Shown here: positions 1 through 6,759 of the stretch, piece after piece
Layout of the letters: each line of letters starts with the position of its first letter
Numbering within the stretch: the stretch's first letter is position 1
Source: Desulfamplus sp.
GTDB lineage: Bacteria > Desulfobacterota > Desulfobacteria > Desulfobacterales > Desulfobacteraceae
Direction of reading: 5' to 3'
Assembly (NCBI GenBank): GCA_015232935.1
Contig: JADFYT010000036.1
Span: forward strand, 1 to 12,915
Length of the DNA stretch: 12,915 nt
Program-made: the position numbers and the translations under genes
Notes under the pieces: model-generated
Seen by the model: only the letters and a program-made list of their open reading frames with translations
Told to the model about the DNA's origin: nothing
Databases searched by the model: none

Positions 1-545
1 CTGTTGTAGGAGCAGGACATGTTCCTGGAATCAAGCGGTATATGGGATCTGATACATCATCCGGCCATAAAATTGATATTTCAAACCTTGAAGAGATTCC
101 GGAACCAGGGATTGTGAGTAAATCATTGAAATGGCTTGTTCCAGGGTTGATTGTGGTCTTGTTTGCCGCAGGTTTTTTTATGAAAGGAACCGAAACCGGT
201 ACTGACATGGTATGGCTATGGATTGTTGTAAATGGAGTTTTTGCGGGATTGGGTGCCCTTGCCGCCCTTGCACACCCCTACAGCATTATTTCAGCCATGG
301 TTGCCGCACCAATTACAATATTGCACCCTCTGATTGCGGCAGGATGGGTCTCAGGGCTTGTTGAGGCTATTTCAAGAAAACCAAAGGTCAGGGACCTTGA
401 ATCAATTCCGGTTGATATAATGTCTGTTAGAGGTTTCTGGAGGAACAATGTAACAAGAATTCTATTGGTTGTAGTGTTCACAAATTTAGGAGCAACCATT
501 GGTGTATTTACGGCTATTCCAATGATGTTGAGGATTATTCACTGA
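1..545 (+). CDS. TraB/PrgY-family membrane protein, C-terminal part (5' end outside window)
   Basis: The frame is open from base 3 and ends in TGA at 543-545, so about 180 C-terminal residues are visible. The first residues read VVGAGHVPGI, which matches the conserved Gly-His motif late in the soluble domain of the TraB/PrgY (pheromone-shutdown-like) family. The internal ATG at 42 is therefore not the start. After a short charged linker come four predicted membrane segments: a Leu/Val/Ala-rich helix beginning LKWLVPG, one around WLWIVVNGVFAG, one around ISAMVAAPITILHPLIAAG, and a last one near the end (ILLVVVFTNLGATIGVF). This soluble-domain-then-membrane layout is typical of bacterial and archaeal TraB homologues. 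In Enterococcus plasmids the family limits peptide-pheromone activity; its role in bacteria of this kind is unknown. It is followed by a 94-base gap before the aminomutase gene, and a functional link to it is not evident. Confidence 0.8.
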   Translation, partial: VVGAGHVPGIKRYMGSDTSSGHKIDISNLEEIPEPGIVSKSLKWLVPGLIVVLFAAGFFMKGTETGTDMVWLWIVVNGVFAGLGALAALAHPYSIISAMVAAPITILHPLIAAGWVSGLVEAISRKPKVRDLESIPVDIMSVRGFWRNNVTRILLVVVFTNLGATIGVFTAIPMMLRIIH

Positions 546-585
546 TGGATTTTTATATAAGCATGAAGTTTGCATGGTACTGACG

Positions 586-632
586 AATTAAGGACAATTA
601 TTCGGGTTTGACAACGCACAATTTAAGGACAA
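586..632 (+). repeat. Short direct repeat at the aminomutase ribosome-binding site
   Basis: AATTAAGGACAA (586-597) recurs almost unchanged as AATTTAAGGACAA (620-632). The second copy carries the AAGGA (625-629) that sits 10 bases before the ATG at 640, so it supplies the ribosome-binding site. The first copy may be a chance duplication or a second ribosome or regulator contact. Nothing else in the 94-base gap looks like a clear sigma-70 promoter. Confidence 0.4.
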
Positions 633-639
633 ACACAAA

Positions 640-2037
640 ATGCAGCACAAAGAGACAATAATACCAGACATACTGATGATGGGAGAAGATGACGAACCTC
701 CGAGCCCGGCAACGCTTCTCGATATTGAACTTGCGACCCCTCAGCTTACCCCGCCTATAGCAATATACACAGACACACCCTCAGCAATATACAAAGAAAC
801 GCCTGTTCCTGTTGTCATGCCTGATTCTGTTGTAAATTCACCTTCTTTATCTGTTTTCAGACGTACAGGACTGGCCGGCAGCAGAATCCGGCTTGTAAAA
901 CCCCACTCAAGAAGTACTCCAAAAACAAGAGCTTTCAGAAAAAAATATTATCCTGAAGTATCGGACAAGGAGTGGAATGACTGGCAGTGGCAGATGAGCA
1001 GCCGCATCAGACGATTTGACAAGATCAACAAAATGCTCAAACTATCGCCTGAAGAGCTGGATGCTCTTGCAAATCCAGGCTTTCAGCTTCCTTTAAGCAT
1101 TACCCCATATTACGCGAGTCTTCTGTCAGTGGATGATCCTCTTCAGGCTCTGCGAAGATCCGTGGTGCCAACATCTGGAGAGTTTGTCAAAATGCCGTGC
1201 GAATCAGATGACCCGCTTGGAGAAGATCACCAGAGTCCGGTTCCTGGTCTGGTTCACAGATATCCGGACAGAGTACTGTTTTTGCTGCTTGATTTTTGTT
1301 CCACATACTGCCGCTACTGCACCCGCTCAAGAGTTGTTGGACATGGCTCGATTCTTCCCGGAAGAAGCAGGCTTGAAAGGGCTATCGAATATATCAGTCG
1401 TACCCCCGCCATCAGGGATGTTCTGCTCTCAGGTGGTGACCCTCTGACTTTAAGTGATGATCGCCTTGAGTGGGTCATCTCCAGACTAAGAGCCATTCCA
1501 CATATTGAGATCATACGTATTGGAACCAAGGTACCTGCGGTTCTGCCTCAGCGTATTACGTCAAGACTTGTGAAGATGCTGCACAGATATCACCCATTAT
1601 GGATGAGTCTGCACTTTATCCATCCTGATGAATGTACTCCTGAAAGCAGCCGGGCCTGTAACATGCTCGCAGATGCCGGTATCCCGCTTGGCTCCCAGAC
1701 TGTTCTTCTGAAAGGGATAAATGATTCTGTGGAGACCATGACCCGGCTTATGCATCAACTTATGATGATGCGTGTTCGTCCTTATTACCTTTACCAGTGC
1801 GACCCTATTACCGGCTCTGGCCATTTCAGGACATCTGTTGAAAAGGGTCTTGAGATCATACGTGGCATGAGAGGTTTTACTACAGGATATTCAGTGCCAA
1901 CCTACGTGGTTGATGCTCCTGGAGGAGGCGGCAAGATTCCCATGATGCCGGATTATGTTGAACAGCATACACCTGAAGATCTTGTGCTCAGAAATTATGA
2001 AAACAAAACATTCAGGTATCCGGATATTGCTATCTGA
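640..2037 (+). CDS. kamA: KamA-family radical SAM/PLP enzyme, probable lysine 2,3-aminomutase
   Basis: Expected to convert L-lysine to beta-lysine in the cytoplasm, using a [4Fe-4S]/SAM radical and PLP. The radical SAM triad is CSTYCRYC (C220, C224, C227), followed by R229, equivalent to Arg134 of clostridial lysine 2,3-aminomutase. The PLP lysine is K432 in DAPGGGGK. The two aspartates that bind the lysine side-chain amine in the clostridial enzyme (Asp293 and Asp330) are kept as D388 (YQCD) and D425 (VVDAP), with the same 37-residue spacing. Glutamate 2,3-aminomutases carry Lys and Asn at these places, so lysine is the better substrate guess. Two oddities: about 95 extra N-terminal residues rich in Pro and Thr with a repeated AIY-x2-TP motif, and a C-terminus stopping soon after the LRNYE motif, so the zinc-binding cysteine tail of the classical enzyme is absent. 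The start at 640 has AAGGA 10 bases upstream. Family assignment is sure; substrate is inferred from residues. Confidence 0.88.
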   Translation: MQHKETIIPDILMMGEDDEPPSPATLLDIELATPQLTPPIAIYTDTPSAIYKETPVPVVMPDSVVNSPSLSVFRRTGLAGSRIRLVKPHSRSTPKTRAFRKKYYPEVSDKEWNDWQWQMSSRIRRFDKINKMLKLSPEELDALANPGFQLPLSITPYYASLLSVDDPLQALRRSVVPTSGEFVKMPCESDDPLGEDHQSPVPGLVHRYPDRVLFLLLDFCSTYCRYCTRSRVVGHGSILPGRSRLERAIEYISRTPAIRDVLLSGGDPLTLSDDRLEWVISRLRAIPHIEIIRIGTKVPAVLPQRITSRLVKMLHRYHPLWMSLHFIHPDECTPESSRACNMLADAGIPLGSQTVLLKGINDSVETMTRLMHQLMMMRVRPYYLYQCDPITGSGHFRTSVEKGLEIIRGMRGFTTGYSVPTYVVDAPGGGGKIPMMPDYVEQHTPEDLVLRNYENKTFRYPDIAI

Positions 2038-2102
2038 CCATGTTATTGTAATCTGGATATACTCGAAATCGACATCTACAGGTCATTTTTACCTGTTAAT
2101 CT

Positions 2103-2196
2103 GGTCTGAATCAGGATAGTCAGGATCAGAAGGATAAATGCGGGATTGGCTCATCCTTTACATCCTTTCATCCCGCCGGGTATCCTGATTCTGACC
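2103..2196. repeat. Long imperfect palindrome with 9-bp internal periodicity
   Basis: The outer arms GGTCTGAATCAGGATA (2103-2118) and TATCCTGATTCTGACC (2181-2196) pair over 16 bases with one T-T mismatch. Inside them GCGGGAT (2140-2146) pairs with ATCCCGC (2170-2176). The left half repeats a CAGGAT/AAGGAT core every 9 bases (2111-2137) and the right half holds the matching ATCCTTT units. It resembles the dispersed hairpin repeats common in intergenic DNA of many bacteria. It fills the 261-base gap between the aminomutase gene and the first ATP-grasp gene. In RNA it could form a long stem that attenuates transcription or stabilises an mRNA end, but no U-tract follows it. Confidence 0.75.
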
Positions 2197-2298
2197 CGCA
2201 ACTTTCAATATGCAAGTCTTATACATGCCGGGGTGCGACACTGCCAATCCCCTGCCTTGCTTTGCAATGAGTAGATTTGAGGATACGATAAGCTATAA

Positions 2299-3537
2299 AT
2301 GACAACTACAAAAGAGAAAATGGTTATCGGACTGACTTACGATCTTCGTCAGACATATCTTGACATGGGGTACAGTGAAACTGAAACCGCGGAATTTGAC
2401 TCTGTTGAGACAGTAGAAGCTCTGGAGAAGGCAATTTGGGATCTTGGGCATGATTCCGCAAGAATCGGAAACGGCAAGGAACTTGTATGCAGATTGGTCA
2501 ATGGAGAACGCTGGGACATTGTTTTCAATATTGCAGAGGGGTTGAAGGGCATTGGAAGGGAGGCTCAGGTTCCCGCTGTTCTTGATATGTATGATATTCC
2601 TTACACATTTTCCGATCCAATGGTTATGAGTCTTACCCTTCACAAGGCAATGACAAAAAGAGTCATAAGAGATGCATGCCTTGCAACTGCTGACTTTATG
2701 GTTGTTGCGGATCTGAAAGATATTGAACAAGTGCGAAATATCCCGTTTGCCCCCCCTTTTTTTGTAAAACCCCTGTCAGAAGGTACAGGCAAAGGGATTA
2801 CCGCCGGTTCTGTTATCGGCATGGACTATCCAATTGACTATTCAACTACCGGCATGGATTGTTCAATCAAAACCGGAAATATCAACAAAGCCGCTGGCAA
2901 TATCAGAAAAACAGAAGTACAGGCTTGCGGCCCCTCTTTGGAAAAAGCTCTTTTCCTGCTGACTCAACGTTGCACACAGCTTCTTGAGGAGTTCAAGCAG
3001 CCGGTTCTGGTTGAAAAATTTCTTCCGGGTCGAGAGTTTACCGTTGGCATTGCAGGCACCGGAAAAGACGCGAGAGTGCTTGGAACAATGGAGATTCTCC
3101 TTCTTGAACAGGCTGAAAAAGGTGTTTACTCGTTTGTAAACAAAGAGGACTGGAAAAAAAGAGTGGCATATCGTCCACTGATATCAGCATCTCCAAAAAC
3201 AGCTTTAAGCCCAGCGTCTCCAATATCATCTGTAAAATCAACATCCCCAAAAATACCTGCAAACGAAAAAACTCCGCCCGCTGTTGACTCTTTAGTATTT
3301 GAAGTTGAAAAACTCGCCCTTGAATCATGGAAAGTTTTAGAGTGTCGTGATGGCGGGCGTATTGATATCAGGTGCGATGAAAATGGAATCCCCTGTTTTA
3401 TTGAGGTCAACCCGTTGGCAGGATTGCGTCCAGGATATTCAGACCTTCCTGTTCTGTGCTCTTTTTTCAACATATCCTATCTTGAGCTTATCAGACTGAT
3501 TCTTGACTCTGCATCCAAACGAATTCATAAGGAGTAA
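2299..3537 (+). CDS. ATP-grasp ligase, D-Ala-D-Ala-ligase-like (first of two)
   Basis: ATP-grasp enzymes of this type activate a carboxylate as an acyl phosphate and join it to an amine. The N-terminal domain has the Ddl-like stretch DIVFNIAEG. The ATP-binding lysine is K157 in FVKPLSEGTGKGI, comparable to the KP-x2-EGSS loop of Ddl. The region EKFLPGREFTV follows. Metal ligands are D356 (GRIDIR), E369 and N371 (IEVNP). R354 matches the Ddl arginine that holds the acceptor carboxylate, and GLRPGYSDLP resembles the Ddl acceptor loop. At 412 residues it is about 100 longer than usual Ddl. The excess is a polar insert near 173-208 and a Ser/Pro/Lys-rich linker at about 295-330, where Ddl has its omega loop. 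GAGGA (2279-2283) lies 15 bases before the ATG, rather far. Next gene follows after 10 bases. A housekeeping Ddl role is unlikely given the neighbours; the substrate is unknown. Confidence 0.83.
   Translation: MTTTKEKMVIGLTYDLRQTYLDMGYSETETAEFDSVETVEALEKAIWDLGHDSARIGNGKELVCRLVNGERWDIVFNIAEGLKGIGREAQVPAVLDMYDIPYTFSDPMVMSLTLHKAMTKRVIRDACLATADFMVVADLKDIEQVRNIPFAPPFFVKPLSEGTGKGITAGSVIGMDYPIDYSTTGMDCSIKTGNINKAAGNIRKTEVQACGPSLEKALFLLTQRCTQLLEEFKQPVLVEKFLPGREFTVGIAGTGKDARVLGTMEILLLEQAEKGVYSFVNKEDWKKRVAYRPLISASPKTALSPASPISSVKSTSPKIPANEKTPPAVDSLVFEVEKLALESWKVLECRDGGRIDIRCDENGIPCFIEVNPLAGLRPGYSDLPVLCSFFNISYLELIRLILDSASKRIHKE
3529..3534 (+). promoter_or_regulatory. Ribosome-binding site that decides a GTG start
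   Basis: AAGGAG lies within the last codons of the preceding ligase gene, 13 bases before the GTG at 3548. It rules out the longer reading from the ATG at 3503, which lies upstream of this site and would add 15 residues with no Ddl-like character (TLHPNEFIRSKLRI). Confidence 0.65.
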
Positions 3538-3547
3538 ATTACGCATC

Positions 3548-4588
3548 GTGAAAATTGCAATTGTCCATAATGCTGTCAGAGACAACAGCCTGCCTGATGA
3601 GCAAGATGTTATTAAACAGGCAGAAGCAGTTGCCACAAGTCTTGGCAATCTGGGACATACTTCAGGTTTTGTCCCCTGCAATCTCAATCTTGATGCCCTT
3701 AAAGATCAACTCGAAGCTATAAAGCCCGATCTGGTATTTAATCTGGTAGAGTCCCTGGATGGAAATGGGAGACTTATTCATGTTGTTCCAACCCTTCTGG
3801 ATGCTTTGAAGATCCCTTATACAGGAGCCTGTGCAGAGGCCATTTACCATACATCCCACAAGGTTATGGCAAAGGAGAGAATGCGGGCGGCGGGTCTGCC
3901 GACACCGGAATGGATTAATCCGTTTCCATATGATCTGCCCTGGATGGGCGGGACGTACAGTACTATTACAGAACAGGCTATCCATAATTTAAAGGCAACC
4001 GGGAATGAAAGTGAAAAAATCTGGATTATAAAATCTCTCTGGGAGCATGCATCCTTTGGAATAGATGAAAACAACGTGGTTGCAGGGACAAGAGAGATAA
4101 TAGCAGGAGTTCTTCAAGAAAGAGCCTCCGAGCTTGGAGGCTCATGTTTTGCAGAGGCTTTTATTGATGGCAGAGAGTTCAATATCTCCTTGCTTGGCAA
4201 TGGTAAAAAAGTCAGGATTATGCCTCCGGCCGAGATTATCTTTAAAAACAATGAAAGCAACAGCCCGAGGATTCTGGGATACAGAGCCAAATGGGTAGAG
4301 GATGCCTATGAGTACAAGGATACCCCCAGATCTTTTGATTTTCCCGAGGAAGATGGCGAACTTCTGCGTCTTTTGCAGAAACTTGCCATACGCTGCTGGC
4401 ATCTGTTTAATCTTGGAGGATATGCAAGGGTAGATTTCAGGGTCGATCATAACGGAAAGCCCATGATACTTGAGATCAATGCAAATCCCTGTATCTCGCC
4501 TGACGCTGGCTTTGCTGCTGCCGTTGAAAAGGATGGCATTTCCTATGATTCCGCGATTGAACATATATTAAATGATACGCATAGATAA
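3548..4588 (+). CDS. ATP-grasp ligase, D-Ala-D-Ala-ligase-like (second of two)
   Basis: Starting at GTG 3548 gives 346 residues beginning MKIAIVHNAV, a normal first beta strand for a Ddl-like fold and close to usual Ddl length. Visible landmarks are PDLVFNLVESLDG in the N-terminal domain, the ATP lysine K162 in KSLWEHASFGI, the FIDGREFNISLLG strand, and metal ligands D296 (ARVDFR), E309 and N311 (LEINANP). R294 matches the acceptor-binding arginine of Ddl. The usual acceptor loop PG-x-T is replaced by PCISPDAGF, so the acceptor or product probably differs from D-Ala-D-Ala. It is clearly a different enzyme from its upstream neighbour rather than a recent duplicate, so the two probably act in successive couplings. 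The gene lies 10 bases after one ligase gene and 8 bases before the acetyltransferase gene, so all three are cotranscribed. Substrates cannot be read from the sequence. Confidence 0.83.
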   Translation: MKIAIVHNAVRDNSLPDEQDVIKQAEAVATSLGNLGHTSGFVPCNLNLDALKDQLEAIKPDLVFNLVESLDGNGRLIHVVPTLLDALKIPYTGACAEAIYHTSHKVMAKERMRAAGLPTPEWINPFPYDLPWMGGTYSTITEQAIHNLKATGNESEKIWIIKSLWEHASFGIDENNVVAGTREIIAGVLQERASELGGSCFAEAFIDGREFNISLLGNGKKVRIMPPAEIIFKNNESNSPRILGYRAKWVEDAYEYKDTPRSFDFPEEDGELLRLLQKLAIRCWHLFNLGGYARVDFRVDHNGKPMILEINANPCISPDAGFAAAVEKDGISYDSAIEHILNDTHR

Positions 4589-4596
4589 AAACGGGT

Positions 4597-5253
4597 ATGC
4601 GAGAAATGAGGATCGCCAAACCAGATATGGCTTCAAACAAACCAGATATAGCTTCAAATACGGATATAGCTTCAACTGTGGATATTATATTCAGATATGA
4701 ACCATTGTCCGGTGATGTTCAGCAGATAAAACAGCTTGTAAAATCTACCGGATTCTTTAATGATGAAGAGATTGAAGTTGCAGGAGAACTTGTCGAGGAG
4801 CGTATTGATAAGGGAGATAAAAGCGGGTACTATTTTGTTTTTGCACAAAAGAAGAATCTTTCCTCTGCCGAAAGTAATGGAATAATTTCTCATGAGGATC
4901 TGTCCAGATCTCCTGAAAAGAGATGCCCGATAATTTTTGAAGAGGAGAAACTTCTTGGATATGGCTGTTATGGACCCATTCCTGGAACTCTCTCAAGCCA
5001 TGATATTTACTGGATTGCCGTAAAACCCGATTTGCATAGACATGGCCTGGGCAGAATCCTTCTTGAAAGAATGGAATCCCTTATTTCTGATTCAGGCGGA
5101 ACCCGAATCTATGTAGAGACATCCATGCAGCCAAAATATGTGACTACCCGTACATTTTATGAACGGTGCGGATACAGGCTGGAAACCGTGCTTGAGCATT
5201 TTTATTCTCCCGGCGACGGAAAAGCCATTTACTGCAAGAGCTTTTCATCGTAG
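4597..5253 (+). CDS. GNAT-family N-acetyltransferase
   Basis: The 218-residue protein has the GNAT core in its second half. YWIAVKPDLHRHGLGRILL carries the acyl-CoA pyrophosphate-binding signature (R/Q-x-x-G-x-G/A, here RHGLGR), and TRTFYERCGYR is the usual C-terminal helix and strand. It would transfer an acetyl (or similar acyl) group from CoA to an amine. Being last in a tight operon with an aminomutase-like enzyme and two ligases, its likely substrate is an amino group on the pathway product. It is shorter than, and not obviously like, AblB, the known beta-lysine acetyltransferase. The first 28 residues are a repeat-derived tail (KPDMASN, KPDIASN, TDIAST) unlike a GNAT fold. No strong ribosome-binding site precedes 4597; ATG codons at 4606 or 4627 are alternatives. 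Start uncertain, family sure. Confidence 0.83.
   Translation: MREMRIAKPDMASNKPDIASNTDIASTVDIIFRYEPLSGDVQQIKQLVKSTGFFNDEEIEVAGELVEERIDKGDKSGYYFVFAQKKNLSSAESNGIISHEDLSRSPEKRCPIIFEEEKLLGYGCYGPIPGTLSSHDIYWIAVKPDLHRHGLGRILLERMESLISDSGGTRIYVETSMQPKYVTTRTFYERCGYRLETVLEHFYSPGDGKAIYCKSFSS
4618..4677 (+). repeat. Coding tandem repeat at the acetyltransferase N-terminus
   Basis: Two 21-bp units (4618-4638 and 4639-4659) differ at two bases and a third, 18-bp unit (4660-4677) lacks one codon. They encode KPDMASN, KPDIASN and TDIAST. The period is a multiple of three throughout, so copy-number change would keep the frame. It probably arose by slippage and is not part of the GNAT fold. Confidence 0.8.
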
Positions 5254-5383
5254 ATGCTGTTTTTAACAAAAAACTCTCCATTCCCTCCTGTAGATTTGTC
5301 TATCAGCCTTCAATATTTTGCCTTTATGCAGTTGAACTGTTTTTATTAACATTTGACTCTTTTCATAATTCTGCTACATTTCT

Positions 5384-5410
5384 GTAAATATTCGGTTTGC
5401 CTCCTGGTAC
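5384..5410 (+). repeat. 27-bp inverted repeat, left arm
   Basis: This is the exact reverse complement of 5879-5905, 27 of 27 bases, beginning GTAAATATTCGG and ending CTCCTGGTAC. Similarity stops sharply on the inner side and nearly so on the outer side. The arms enclose 468 bases, including the 91-bp element. Chance is very unlikely at this length. The arms could be ends of a mobile or invertible segment, or two relics of one duplicated sequence. Confidence 0.85.
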
Positions 5411-5560
5411 TATTCCTTGAACGAACTGAAAATCTATTCTTTTTCGCAATCAAGAGCAAGCTCTTTATGCAAACACAATAGCAGCAGTTGATCGACAATA
5501 GAGGAACTACAACCAGATAGATCAGCAGCAGTGGTCAACATGATTTTTTATATTTGATTA

Positions 5561-5651
5561 CCTCGTAAAAAGTCAATCTGCCAAAATCTGCGTTCAATAA
5601 AATCAACGAGTTATTGTGCTGTAAAATGCCCATTAAGGACTTTTTACGAGG
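5561..5651. repeat. Short inverted-end element (MITE-like), copy 1
   Basis: It begins CCTCGTAAAAAGTC (5561-5574) and ends GACTTTTTACGAGG (5638-5651), a perfect 14-bp terminal inverted repeat around a 63-base core. A second copy lies at 8082-8171 with a core of exactly the same length. Hand alignment without gaps gives 47 of 63 identical core bases, including an uninterrupted identical run at 5584-5605. The flanks add a weaker extension (TGATTA to the left, CCATCA to the right). It encodes no protein. I see no certain target-site duplication. Confidence 0.8.
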
Positions 5652-5878
5652 CCATCATATTTGAGAATGGCAGAAATTCGCTTTTTAAGCTCACCCCCTT
5701 AACTTCAGCCAGATCAAGGGATTCAATAAGATCCACGGCAGTTGTGAACTTTAGTCATAAGAATATCAAAGGAGACCATGATTTGTCTCCTGCCTTACAG
5801 GACCGTTGTTTGCCATGATGTAACGATATCTGGCCAGTCCGGCATTGGGATCAGCACTGCGGTTCCGGCCGCACATTT

Positions 5879-5905
5879 GTACCAGGAGGCAAACCGAATA
5901 TTTAC
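5879..5905 (-). repeat. 27-bp inverted repeat, right arm
   Basis: This is the partner of 5384-5410. It begins GTACCAGGAGGC on the plus strand. It lies inside an unassigned 77-codon open frame, which I do not call a gene. Confidence 0.85.
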
Positions 5906-6048
5906 GGACATTCAAAAATCAAAAAAAATGGGCATTGGATTTTCAGGAAGCCCCATATTCTGGACAAATAGAATGTCCATTTATTCAAAAGCCGTAAATA
6001 CCCCGTTATAGCAGTTAGTACTTGAAATTTATCAGTGCATGGCCGTTA

Positions 6049-6627
6049 TCAAGAATCCCGGAAAATCTTTCCCTCACCAGGATAAATTTCCATATCGTCC
6101 CGGCTGCCAACCGCACTTTTTGGGATATTCCATTTTCCAGGCTGAGGTTCCGACCCCTCAAGTGTTATTTCAGAGGGATATTTATCCTTCATCTGCGGAT
6201 GATGCCTGATATTGATATCCGGCACATTGTAACTGAATTCAACAGGAATATTGTTTGGGTCAAAAGAGTAGATGGAATATATAAATCCATGATCTATAAT
6301 CTCCGAGACCCAGAAACCAGCTTCTGAAAGTTTTTGGCTGATTTCTGTCAGATCACATAGATTTTCAACTCCTATTGCAACATGGTCAAAAGCAAAAGAG
6401 CCTTTGACAGGAACGCCATGATCCTTTAGAGGAATATTTTGAACATCCTGCCATTCAAAAAAGGCGATCAGGTCTGTTTCTGAAATCTCAAAAAAATAGT
6501 GCCTAAAATTTTTGTCGCCAAGACCGGCTACAAGACGCATACCCAGAAGATCACGCCAGTAGCGGATTGTCATATCCATGTCTCTTGTAGCCATGGCAAG
6601 GTGGTTGATGCCGTTATATTTAGCCAT
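6049..6627 (-). CDS. VOC-superfamily (glyoxalase/dioxygenase-like) metalloprotein
   Basis: The 192-residue protein has the two beta-alpha-beta-beta-beta modules of the vicinal oxygen chelate fold. It opens with INHLAMATRDMDMTIRYWRD, and the second module opens with FDHVAIGVENL. Likely metal ligands are H9, E58 (FFEW), H82 and E130 (PVEFSYN), the His/Glu/His/Glu order of glyoxalase I. A longer C-terminal tail of about 55 polar residues follows. Family members include glyoxalases, epimerases, extradiol dioxygenases and resistance proteins, so the substrate cannot be named. The start is placed at 6627, not at the ATG six bases upstream, because GAGGA ends 6 bases before it. It is 132 bases downstream of the DUF362 gene on the same strand and may share its transcript. 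Confidence 0.82.
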   Translation of the reverse strand: MAKYNGINHLAMATRDMDMTIRYWRDLLGMRLVAGLGDKNFRHYFFEISETDLIAFFEWQDVQNIPLKDHGVPVKGSFAFDHVAIGVENLCDLTEISQKLSEAGFWVSEIIDHGFIYSIYSFDPNNIPVEFSYNVPDINIRHHPQMKDKYPSEITLEGSEPQPGKWNIPKSAVGSRDDMEIYPGEGKIFRDS

Positions 6628-6633
6628 ATGCAT

Positions 6634-6638
6634 TCCTC
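6634..6638 (-). promoter_or_regulatory. Ribosome-binding site that decides the VOC gene start
   Basis: GAGGA on the minus strand is 6 bases before the ATG at 6627 and directly abuts the ATG at 6633. Spacing therefore favours the second ATG. Confidence 0.7.
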
Positions 6639-6759
6639 AATGTTATGTGACCCATATATGCCTGTCTTTTTATATGAAAGTCTCTTTAAATAGCTGTGAT
6701 TATATGACTTTCGCTCTTTGTTGTGGCCGAGAGCCAATATCCCGCTCCGGCCGTGCCGG

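Larger units (their letters stand above)
5254..6048. other. Gene-poor spacer of about 800 bases with repeats
   Basis: This lies between the end of the acetyltransferase gene and the tail of the VOC gene, which face each other. I find no open frame with recognisable protein features. An open frame at 5778-6011 (77 codons) has AGGAG only 3 bases before its ATG and no family resemblance, so I leave it out. The spacer contains the two arms of a 27-bp inverted repeat and one copy of the 91-bp inverted-end element. A small 6-bp-stem palindrome AAGAGCAAGCTCTT lies at 5452-5465. No clear rho-independent terminator is visible for either converging gene. It may be remnant mobile or pseudogene DNA. Confidence 0.6.

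Noticed and set aside
544..582. 12-codon frame overlapping the TraB stop (TGATG)
   Set aside because: Too short, with no ribosome-binding site of its own and no recognisable peptide.
640..2037. Reading the aminomutase as EpmB (EF-P lysylation) or as glutamate 2,3-aminomutase
   Set aside because: No EpmA or EF-P gene is nearby and the protein is longer than EpmB. The glutamate-type Lys/Asn pair is replaced by the lysine-type Asp/Asp pair.
4597..5253. Calling the acetyltransferase AblB
   Set aside because: It is a GNAT protein but shorter than AblB, separated from the aminomutase by two ligases, and shows no AblB-specific resemblance I can support.
5652..5757. Short minus-strand frame reading AVDLIESLDLAEVKG and ending in the 91-bp element
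   Set aside because: About 35 codons with no ATG, no ribosome-binding site and a stop supplied by the repeat. At best it is a gene fragment.
5778..6011. 77-codon plus-strand open frame in the large spacer
   Set aside because: AGGAG is only 3 bases from the ATG, the product resembles no family I know, and the frame includes an arm of the 27-bp inverted repeat.
6747..6759. CCGGCCGTGCCGG hairpin just beyond the DUF362 stop
   Set aside because: The stem is 5 bp and no T-run follows on the minus strand, so it is not a convincing terminator.
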